64,000 bases of DNA, from IMG/VR virus record IMGVR_UViG_3300035698_027665, positions 35,354 to 99,353 of that record. One strand, 5' to 3'. The position numbers were made by a program, and so were the translations under genes. Every line of letters begins with the position of its first letter. Position 1 is the first letter of the stretch. Of the stretch, positions 50,671-57,132 are shown in pieces. This DNA comes from a virus. The notes under the pieces were generated by a model. That model was not told the DNA's origin, ran no database searches, and saw only the letters and a program-made list of their open reading frames with translations.

Positions 50671-51219
50671 ATGTTTAAATTGTTGAAAAAAATCTTTGGA
50701 CATTCTTCAAGTACTGTAGAAGAAAAATCAGAAACTCCTTTGGAAAGATATCAATTACTGATATCTTCTGAAAATGAAAAACTTATCAAGGCCCGCAAGG
50801 CTCTAAGCGACAAAAGTGAATTCATTAGGCAACAAAAAAGAATTTGCAAAAGAATTGAAAATGATGCAAATTTACTTTTGTCTATTTATAAAAAAGACGA
50901 ATTCAACAAAGAAATTAAAGAGAAATATGATTTCAAATTGTTGGATTTAGAGTCTATTAAAACAAAAATAAAAGAATTGTCTAATGAATTCAAAGAAGAC
51001 GAAAAAAACATTGAAGATTATACTTTAAAAATAGAAGAATTTAAAACACAAGCCAAACGTCTAAACATAGACTTGAAAATGGCAGGCGTTGAAAACGACG
51101 TGTCGCAGCTTGACACTTTTAACGGTTCGGGCGAGAAAATGAATGATGCCAAAAACCAAATTACGGATGATATATCAGAATTAAAAGCAAAAGCAAAAGC
51201 AAACAACATGTTTAAATAA
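50671..51219 (+). CDS. PspA-like coiled-coil protein (tentative)
   Basis: The 182-residue protein starts with an amphipathic basic helix (MFKLLKKIFG) that could bind membranes. A long coiled coil follows (about 25-135) and it ends with DDISELKAKAKANN. This layout and end recall PspA/Vipp1 proteins, which keep the membrane sealed under stress. The match is by pattern only; an ordinary coiled-coil protein is possible. The potassium channel gene starts 12 nt downstream. Confidence 0.5.
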   Translation: MFKLLKKIFGHSSSTVEEKSETPLERYQLLISSENEKLIKARKALSDKSEFIRQQKRICKRIENDANLLLSIYKKDEFNKEIKEKYDFKLLDLESIKTKIKELSNEFKEDEKNIEDYTLKIEEFKTQAKRLNIDLKMAGVENDVSQLDTFNGSGEKMNDAKNQITDDISELKAKAKANNMFK

Positions 51220-51230
51220 GGTAAATTAAT

Positions 51231-52004
51231 ATGCAATTATTAAAAAAAATTATGAATTCTTCAATCCAACCGTTGATTTGGATTAGCGTAATTTTATATT
51301 TCGTTGAGCTTTCTACAGGAAGCGAAAATGGTCGATCAGGATGGTTGGGGTTTCTTTGGATAGAACGATTTATAGCATGTTTTTTTACGATAGAATACTT
51401 AGTTAGATTACACAAAGACAAAACCAAATATGCAATTTCAGCTTTAGGAATTATTGATTTAATTGCTATCATTCCTTTTTGGATTGGTTTTTTCATCCCT
51501 GTCTCAATGTTGCCTTTGATTAGAACCCTACGTATTTTACGACTTTTAAAATTGTTTAGATACAATAGATCGCTTCAACTAATAGCTTTGGCTTATTATA
51601 AATCATTTCATCAATTAAGATTTATAGCATTTGCCACGCTCGTTGTAGGGTTGTTTTGTCTAGCTGGAATATATGAAGTAGAACATAAAGCACAACCAGA
51701 TGTTTACGATGGATTTTTTAATACTTTTTGGTATTTTGTTGTTACCATAACGACAGTAGGTTATGGCGACATGTTTCCGATCACTGTAATAGGAAAGTCG
51801 TTGGCAATGATGCTGTTGTTCATCGGCATAATGACCTTTTCTGGAATAGTTGGTATTGTTGGGACTTCTTTAAATGATGTTTTAAATGATGAAATAAACC
51901 CCGACATTGATCCAATAAAAATGTTCAAAGAAGAAAAAGAAAGACAAAAAGAAATTAAGAAAATAGATAGCAATTGGCAGGATGATCAAGAAACCAAAGT
52001 GTAG
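51231..52004 (+). CDS. Voltage-gated-type potassium channel
   Basis: The 257-residue protein has about six membrane segments. S4 carries regularly spaced charges (Arg98, Arg101, Arg104, Lys107, Arg110 in IRTLRILRLLKLFR). The pore loop has the selectivity filter TTVGYGD at 174-180, followed by S6 (about 188-212). The cytoplasmic tail is charged. These are the complete features of a bacterial Kv channel, which works as a tetramer in the inner membrane. It is likely functional. It may alter membrane potential during infection. An AAGG site lies 10-13 nt before the ATG. Confidence 0.93.
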   Translation: MQLLKKIMNSSIQPLIWISVILYFVELSTGSENGRSGWLGFLWIERFIACFFTIEYLVRLHKDKTKYAISALGIIDLIAIIPFWIGFFIPVSMLPLIRTLRILRLLKLFRYNRSLQLIALAYYKSFHQLRFIAFATLVVGLFCLAGIYEVEHKAQPDVYDGFFNTFWYFVVTITTVGYGDMFPITVIGKSLAMMLLFIGIMTFSGIVGIVGTSLNDVLNDEINPDIDPIKMFKEEKERQKEIKKIDSNWQDDQETKV

Positions 52005-52024
52005 TCATCTTTGCGAAAAACTCC

Positions 52025-52052
52025 TTTACACAAGCTTGCTTTGTACTAGAAT
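52025..52052 (+). promoter_or_regulatory. Sigma70-like promoter
   Basis: TTTACA at 52025-52030 and TAGAAT at 52047-52052 are 16 bp apart. The gene at 52099 follows with an AAAGGGA site. Confidence 0.65.
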
Positions 52053-52098
52053 GATAGGTGACGGATGTTGTGAAAGGATTTTTTGAAAGGGATTTAAC

Positions 52099-52458
52099 AT
52101 GGGACCAGAAGATTTTAAAAAAGGCAATGTAGTTCCTCGTGGACGTTATGACCGTTGCCCTGTATCTTTACAGATAGAATCTATTGCAATAGCAGGCGAT
52201 CAAGAAGCTGCTGATCGTATTGCAAATCACATTTCTACATGTGAAGAATGTAAAAAAGAGGCAGTTCGAGTTTACGAAGAAATAAAATCAAATAACAAAA
52301 TATTCACAAAGAAAAATTTCTTTACGGGTATGGGGATTTTTGGAGCAATAGGGTTAGCATTGGCAGCAAATGGAGTTAGCGAAGCTATACAACATAGAAA
52401 TGTTGCAACAGGCGGCGACCTGCCTTTTTGGCGAAAATATTTGAAAAAAGATGACTAA
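52099..52458 (+). CDS. Zinc anti-sigma-like membrane protein
   Basis: The 119-residue product has Cys20 in DRCPVS and then ADRIANHISTCEECKKE near 42-56. The H-x3-C-x2-C pattern is typical of zinc anti-sigma factors (ZAS, zf-HC2). One transmembrane segment follows near 73-90. It may bind a sigma factor or another regulator at the membrane. It has its own early-type promoter, so it may help to switch host transcription early. No sigma factor gene is visible nearby. Confidence 0.65.
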   Translation: MGPEDFKKGNVVPRGRYDRCPVSLQIESIAIAGDQEAADRIANHISTCEECKKEAVRVYEEIKSNNKIFTKKNFFTGMGIFGAIGLALAANGVSEAIQHRNVATGGDLPFWRKYLKKDD

Positions 52459-52461
52459 TTT

Positions 52462-52842
52462 ATGTTTTTTAAAATAATTTTAAATACAAAAACTAATTGT
52501 TTTAAATGGCAATTAGACGATTTTACATTTGAAGTTCCTATAACTGTTTTTACGGAAATGGTCCACTATATTGAAAAAACACAATTAGGAGACAGCCCCA
52601 TCTCTCTCCCGCAAATAGAAATATATAAGAAAAATGAAAAATATAAAATTTGTTTGACAGACGTATTACAAATGGACGATGGGCAGAACAGGACTAACGT
52701 TGTTTTTAGAAACAAAAACAACACAAAAGCATTTGTAATTGACAAAAACGGTTGCTATAATTGGGCTAATTACATACGTGCTGTTAGGTACAATCAGCCC
52801 GAATTGACAAAAGAGAATGAAAGATTAGAAGAAAATGATTAA
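52462..52842 (+). CDS. Hypothetical protein
   Basis: The 126-residue protein has mixed alpha/beta character with a short N-terminal strand and an acidic C-terminus. It starts 3 nt after the previous gene and overlaps the next by 8 nt. No motif or family was recognised. Confidence 0.55.
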   Translation: MFFKIILNTKTNCFKWQLDDFTFEVPITVFTEMVHYIEKTQLGDSPISLPQIEIYKKNEKYKICLTDVLQMDDGQNRTNVVFRNKNNTKAFVIDKNGCYNWANYIRAVRYNQPELTKENERLEEND

Positions 52843-53662
52843 TAAAGTAGTAGTCCATGATGGATCAGCACACGCAGACGATTTTTTGTCGTGTTGTATT
52901 CTTTTAAAAAAATTTAATAATGAAATTCTTATTTTAAGAAGAAGCCCTACAGAAGAAGACTTTCTTGATGAAAACACTTGGGTTGTTGACCAAGGCAGGA
53001 AATTCGATCCAAATCTTAGAAATTTTGATCATCACCAAATGAAGGGGCCACCATGTGCTTGCACTATGATAATGGATTATTTATTTGATCCTATTTATAG
53101 AACGGTGCTGTCTTGGCCTTCATATGTCGAAGAATATGACACTGGTGGTCCTTTAGGCGTTGCTACGCTGTTGAAGACAAGCAGTTTGAATATACCAGAG
53201 TATGCAGCGAATCCTGCTACAACAGCACTTGTAACGGCCTTTTCTAAAGTCGAGTTTTTAGATGATGGCTGGTTAAGAGAAGCGATGTATTGTATTGGCG
53301 AATTTATATTTTCTACTTTAGACGACATAATAAAAGGGATAGAATGTTTAGATAAATTTTCTAAAATAGAAGAATATAGAGGATTGAAAGTTTTAATAAT
53401 AACGGGCATCGAGTTACCAGAATCATCTGAACATGTTTCTATTACTAAATCTTGGTCAAAATTAAGAAACCTCTCTTTTGATGTTATTTTGAATGATGAT
53501 AAAAGAACTCCCGATTCATATCGATTGATACGAACAAAAGAAAAATCAATAAAATTCAAAGACAATGATCTTTGCCTATTCACACATTCTAGTGGCTTTT
53601 TGACATCTTTTAAAAACATAGATGATTGGAAAACCATTATAGATTTTTCTTTAGAAAAATAA
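52835..53662 (+). CDS. MYG1/GAMM1-like metal-dependent hydrolase
   Basis: The 275-residue protein begins INKVVVHDGSAHADDFLSCCIL, then has WVVDQGRKFDP and NFDHHQM near residues 62-68. The N-terminal HDGxxHADD and later FDHHQ motifs are the metal-binding signatures of the MYG1 (UPF0160) branch of the DHH-like superfamily. MYG1 is a 3'-5' RNA exonuclease in eukaryotes. This protein is a little shorter than usual. It could trim RNA or act on nucleotides. Confidence 0.78.
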   Translation: MINKVVVHDGSAHADDFLSCCILLKKFNNEILILRRSPTEEDFLDENTWVVDQGRKFDPNLRNFDHHQMKGPPCACTMIMDYLFDPIYRTVLSWPSYVEEYDTGGPLGVATLLKTSSLNIPEYAANPATTALVTAFSKVEFLDDGWLREAMYCIGEFIFSTLDDIIKGIECLDKFSKIEEYRGLKVLIITGIELPESSEHVSITKSWSKLRNLSFDVILNDDKRTPDSYRLIRTKEKSIKFKDNDLCLFTHSSGFLTSFKNIDDWKTIIDFSLEK

Positions 53663-53760
53663 TCACTAATAAAAGAATTAAATTAACCAAGAATCTATAT
53701 TTTACTATATGGGTTCTTTTCCCATAAATATATTAAATTGATAATTACAAGGCGTAACAA

Positions 53761-53994
53761 ATGGAAACTTTAGAGGCTGCTAGAATAATAAAAAACAAAA
53801 TAAAGGAGAAATCTTTAAGAGATGAAAGAACATTGGATTTTGCTTGGGGAATAATTGAAGGGCTGCATTTGTCAAAACAAATAGATTTGGATCAAAAAAG
53901 AGAATTGATTTCCAATTTTGCAGTGCTGAATTCTAATACAAATGAAAGCTCATATTTGAATCCCTTGAAAAAGCGATATGGCAGAATATTGTAA
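53761..53994 (+). CDS. Small helical hypothetical protein
   Basis: The 77-residue protein is mainly helical and charged, without a recognised family. An ACAAGG site lies about 8 nt before the ATG. A small hairpin (about 53708-53726) lies in the 98-nt gap before it. Confidence 0.5.
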   Translation: METLEAARIIKNKIKEKSLRDERTLDFAWGIIEGLHLSKQIDLDQKRELISNFAVLNSNTNESSYLNPLKKRYGRIL

Positions 53995-54050
53995 ATAATA
54001 AAAATTTTTCTTTCTTAAAGAACTATCATATATAATATATGAATAATCGT

Positions 54051-54077
54051 TTGCTAGATGTTTATTTAATCTAGCAA
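54051..54077 (+). promoter_or_regulatory. 5' leader hairpin upstream of a virion gene
   Basis: A 9-bp stem (54051-54059 with 54069-54077) lies directly before the AAGGAAGGA ribosome site of the gene at 54091. It has no T-tract, so it is more likely a leader structure that stabilises the mRNA than a terminator. AT-rich -10-like sequence lies at about 54029-54036. Confidence 0.5.
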
Positions 54078-54090
54078 GAAGGAAGGAAAT

Positions 54091-54498
54091 ATGGCATTAA
54101 ATACACCAGTCGAAGGCGAAATTTTGCTTTTGCAATACATGTTAGGGGTTACCGCTCAATCTAATGTTAGGTTACATCTTTATAGTAGTCCTACAAGTGC
54201 GCCAGATGATACTTGGAGCATTGGAATGGCGGGATTGACAGAAAGCAGTGCAGCAGGATATGCTTCTGTAACTCTCACGTCTAGTGGGTGGACGGTTTCT
54301 GTTTCAGGAAACGATGTGACTGCTGCGTTTTCACAGATTACATTTGCATTCACCACTTCTGCGACTCTTTATGGTTATTATGTTACTTCTAATGATAATG
54401 GCACTATGCTTTGGGCAGAAAAGTTTTCAGGTGCGCCGTTTACCATTCCTACGACTGGTGGCAACATCGCAGTGACGCCTAAAATTTCTGCTGATTAA
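54091..54498 (+). CDS. Virion structural protein
   Basis: The 135-residue beta-rich protein begins MALNTPVEGEILLLQYML and has VRLHLYSSPTSAPDDTW and LYGYYVTSNDNGTMLWAEKF. It matches a family of small structural proteins found in many phages, in which a strand-rich core ends with LWAExF and a TPxxxxx tail. It is Ser/Thr/Gly-rich with a higher GC content. The leader hairpin and strong ribosome site suggest high expression. Confidence 0.75.
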   Translation: MALNTPVEGEILLLQYMLGVTAQSNVRLHLYSSPTSAPDDTWSIGMAGLTESSAAGYASVTLTSSGWTVSVSGNDVTAAFSQITFAFTTSATLYGYYVTSNDNGTMLWAEKFSGAPFTIPTTGGNIAVTPKISAD

Positions 54499-55028
54499 GT
54501 CATCAAAGGCAATTCTCTTAATACATTTCTTTTGACTTCACTAGCATATTCGGTTGGTGAAGCTGCTGCATGTGCTTTATTAAAAGCATATTCTAATCCA
54601 TTTTTAAGTTTGCCTAAAACTGATGTTTGTGTATTGTGAACTGCATTGTTTATTCTATCTATAAAGAATATAAGATCAGCAGTTTTGGTTGATTTATTTA
54701 ATCTAACCAAATTCTCTAATAAATTTTCCCATACTACATTTCGTCTATTCATATCTGATCTGTAAGTAGACTTCATAGCTGCATGTAATTCTTCCCAATT
54801 CTCTCCCCCATTCAGATGAGAGAAATCTGCATCTATTCTACCCTTATTTATATATTTTTTAATTTGTTGTTCAATTAAATATTTAAATGTGAACAAATAT
54901 TTTTGTTTTATTTCATCTAATTCTTCCAAAATCAAAAATCTTTCTTCAATGTCAAGCGTTCTTCTTGACGTTTGGAAAAAATAAGTTATGTAATAAAAGG
55001 TAAAGATATCTTTTGCTGTTAATTCCAT
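54495..55028 (-). CDS. Hypothetical helical protein
   Basis: The 177-residue protein is mainly helical with many charged residues (for example IEERFLILEELDEIKQKYL, about 27-45). It shares the stop TTAA with the convergent virion gene. A TATAAATA element at 55043-55050 on the minus strand lies 14 nt before its ATG. No family was recognised. Confidence 0.55.
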   Translation of the reverse strand: MELTAKDIFTFYYITYFFQTSRRTLDIEERFLILEELDEIKQKYLFTFKYLIEQQIKKYINKGRIDADFSHLNGGENWEELHAAMKSTYRSDMNRRNVVWENLLENLVRLNKSTKTADLIFFIDRINNAVHNTQTSVLGKLKNGLEYAFNKAHAAASPTEYASEVKRNVLRELPLMT

Positions 55029-55042
55029 TTTTATTCTCTATA

Positions 55043-55050
55043 TATTTATA
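55043..55050 (-). promoter_or_regulatory. Possible late promoter TATAAATA (minus strand)
   Basis: The octamer lies 14 nt upstream of the ATG of the gene at 54495-55028. The spacing allows only a very short leader. Confidence 0.4.
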
Positions 55051-55586
55051 TGATTAGAAACCAAAACGGCACGCCTTATACAACGGCAGGAAGTATTCAG
55101 CAATTTGATCCTGAAAATCCTGAACATTGTTTATTTAATGATTGGGATTCAGAAATCATTCGTCAAGCCGGTTCCCCTATTTATTATTACGAAGTCTTGA
55201 TACAAGATCAAACCATTGATCCAGTTTATTTAGAGGATCGGGGAAAAATGTTTTCTAACTTCCCTATTGAATTATACGCCATTTACGAACCAATACCATC
55301 ACAAAACAGTCAAGGATTATTCGGCATTGACGGGTCTATGGATGAACAAATGTTTGAATTAAATTATAAAGAAGTTTTAGGAATTTTAGGACACCCCCCA
55401 AAAATAGGCTCACGTCTTTATACACCGCACTTAAAAGAAAATTGGGTGATTGTACAAAGAAATACTGGTGAATACAAATTATGGGGAACATTAAGGCTTC
55501 AATTATTCGCCAAAAAATTCCAAGAAAGCACTACTACTGGCGACGGCAAAGTTACTCAACCTAAACAAGATTTTGACATAATATGA
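55050..55586 (+). CDS. Virion structural protein (head-tail region type)
   Basis: The 178-residue protein has IRQAGSPIYYYEVLIQDQTIDPVYLEDRGK near 33-62 and ELYAIYEPIPSQNSQGLFG and PKIGSRLYTPHLKENWVI later. I associate this with a structural protein near the tail genes of large myoviruses. It lies directly upstream of the sheath-stabiliser-like and sheath genes. The function in the particle is not known. Confidence 0.68.
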   Translation: MIRNQNGTPYTTAGSIQQFDPENPEHCLFNDWDSEIIRQAGSPIYYYEVLIQDQTIDPVYLEDRGKMFSNFPIELYAIYEPIPSQNSQGLFGIDGSMDEQMFELNYKEVLGILGHPPKIGSRLYTPHLKENWVIVQRNTGEYKLWGTLRLQLFAKKFQESTTTGDGKVTQPKQDFDII

Positions 55587-55741
55587 AAAAAGACGAAATA
55601 AAAAACAAAATATTAAAAATGCTAAAAGATAAAGAAGAAAAAAAAGAAGCTAATGAAGAATTGAAAAGCTTCATTAGATTTCAGGATTGGCTTGAGCATA
55701 AAGACATTTCTACTAACCAATCGAGTCAATTTTCAGAGTGA
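55583..55741 (+). CDS. 52-residue basic/acidic helical peptide
   Basis: The ATG overlaps the previous stop (ATGA). The product is a charged helix (KKDEIKNKILKMLKDKEEKK) followed by FIRFQDWLEHKD, a copy of the F-x-x-W-L-E tag placed internally and not at the N-terminus. Its last 29 nt overlap the convergent small gene at 55713. Confidence 0.5.
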   Translation: MKKDEIKNKILKMLKDKEEKKEANEELKSFIRFQDWLEHKDISTNQSSQFSE

Positions 55742-55883
55742 TTTTGGATTTATTGTTTTTAAACTTAAAATTTTTATTAACAAAGCGTAATGGAATAGTA
55801 GGTTTTATAAAACTTCCTTGTACTTCCCAAACAAAAACAGGTTTATTTTTCTTTTTAGTTATTTTATAAGGCGATATTTTCAT
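55713..55883 (-). CDS. 56-residue basic beta-like protein
   Basis: The frame starts at the ATG at 55883 and encodes a lysine-rich protein with alternating strand-like segments (KKNKPVFVWEVQGSFIKP, then LRFVNKNFKFKNN). It fills the otherwise empty gap before the gene at 55920 and overlaps the previous gene tail to tail, as is common in this genome. No ribosome site is visible. Function unknown. Confidence 0.4.
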   Translation of the reverse strand: MKISPYKITKKKNKPVFVWEVQGSFIKPTIPLRFVNKNFKFKNNKSKITLKIDSIG

Positions 55884-55919
55884 TTATTAATCATATGTAT
55901 TTTATATAAAAGAGTATTA

Positions 55920-56897
55920 ATGAATAAAATAATAAATCTAACTAATCAAAATGAACGTGGCTTAATGGATTGCCAAGATAAAGGCAAGCAAGCCAGTATT
56001 TTGGAATTGCCTACTGGCCCTCATTGTTCTGATGATGGACATGATGGAGAAAAATCAAGTTGGTTAGAAGACGTTTCAAATAAAAAAATAGGTCTAGGAA
56101 GGTCTGCTTTATGCGACCCTATGCAATCTGGTCAAATTGTTAATGACGTAGAGAACCCACAAAGAAATGTAATTTATAGGTATTCCAAAGCGATTCGTGG
56201 TGCTGACGAAGCTATGTTGGATTTGTTTAGAAATCTTGTGGTTTTAGATGTTGATAGCAAAGCTCATCCAGTTCCTATTATTTGGGGGACTCAAGAAAAA
56301 GCAGTGGCCGCTATCATCCAAGAGAACGTCAGAAAAGACAATACTTTGGTGGTAGACAGTATTAGACTTCCTATGTTAGCCATACATTCTACAGACATTC
56401 AATTCAATCAACAGAGATACATATATCACAAAGCTTTAAATTATAAAAGGGGATTAAGAGAAGATAGAAAACCCGGATTTACAGAAAGTGAAAAATATGA
56501 AAGGGATACCGTATTTGGCTTAGCAAGAGGAATTCCTATCGACATATCTTACACTATGGTAGCGTGGACTTTATACGTCGAAGATATGAATCAAATTATT
56601 GAACAGTTAATATTAAAATTCAGTCCTGTAGCATACATAAGTGTAAAAGGAGTGCCACATGAAATTATAGTTAAATTGGAATCAATAGCCAACAATATTG
56701 ATCACGAACCCGGAGATCAAAATTTAAGGGTAATAAAATACCAATTTAACTTTACAGTAGAAACGTATATACCACAACCAGTGGTTCGAAACAAAGCTGT
56801 ATTGAAAACTAAAATAGATATGTTCAATAGTATTGAACCAGAGAAAATAACAGAAGTAATCTCTAGAATTGAAGAAGCAGTTGAGGAATTAAAATGA
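55920..56897 (+). CDS. Tail sheath stabiliser/completion protein (gp15-like candidate)
   Basis: From the ATG at 55920 the protein has 325 residues. The core has IYRYSKAIRGADEAMLDLFRN near 80-100, HPVPIIWGTQEKAVAAI, IRLPMLAIHSTDIQF and AWTLYVEDMNQIIEQLILKFSPVAYI near 217-242. The order (a short conserved helix, VPI-x-(Y/W)-x-(S/T)-(K/Q)-E, LPRI/LPM, then EDxxQIIEQIL-x-F-x-P) follows T4 gp15. gp15 caps the tail and holds the sheath. Its position two genes before the sheath gene is also fitting. Confidence 0.72.
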   Translation: MNKIINLTNQNERGLMDCQDKGKQASILELPTGPHCSDDGHDGEKSSWLEDVSNKKIGLGRSALCDPMQSGQIVNDVENPQRNVIYRYSKAIRGADEAMLDLFRNLVVLDVDSKAHPVPIIWGTQEKAVAAIIQENVRKDNTLVVDSIRLPMLAIHSTDIQFNQQRYIYHKALNYKRGLREDRKPGFTESEKYERDTVFGLARGIPIDISYTMVAWTLYVEDMNQIIEQLILKFSPVAYISVKGVPHEIIVKLESIANNIDHEPGDQNLRVIKYQFNFTVETYIPQPVVRNKAVLKTKIDMFNSIEPEKITEVISRIEEAVEELK

Positions 56898-57130
56898 TCG
56901 AAATAACGAATAGAAAAAAACACCCCGTACAGTTAGTAGTAAGATCAAGGAAAACTCCCCGCTCTTTTACCACTTTAAACATACCGGGAATAGGCAGTGG
57001 TAATAACGTGTATCTTCTAGAAGAAGAATTAATGACCGATATTGTTGAAAGAGTAGAAAAAATGAAATTTATTTCAACAAAAATAATATCCGACCAAGAA
57101 TTAAAAGAAAAAAACAATAAGGGAGAATAA
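56894..57130 (+). CDS. Small protein next to the sheath gene
   Basis: The 78-residue protein begins MIEITNRKKHPVQLVVRS and contains LNIPGIGSGNNVYLLEEE. It overlaps the gp15-like gene by ATGA and ends 2 nt before the sheath gene. The conserved-looking pattern and location suggest a virion component or an assembly factor. No function is known to me. Confidence 0.65.
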   Translation: MIEITNRKKHPVQLVVRSRKTPRSFTTLNIPGIGSGNNVYLLEEELMTDIVERVEKMKFISTKIISDQELKEKNNKGE

Positions 57131-57132
57131 AT

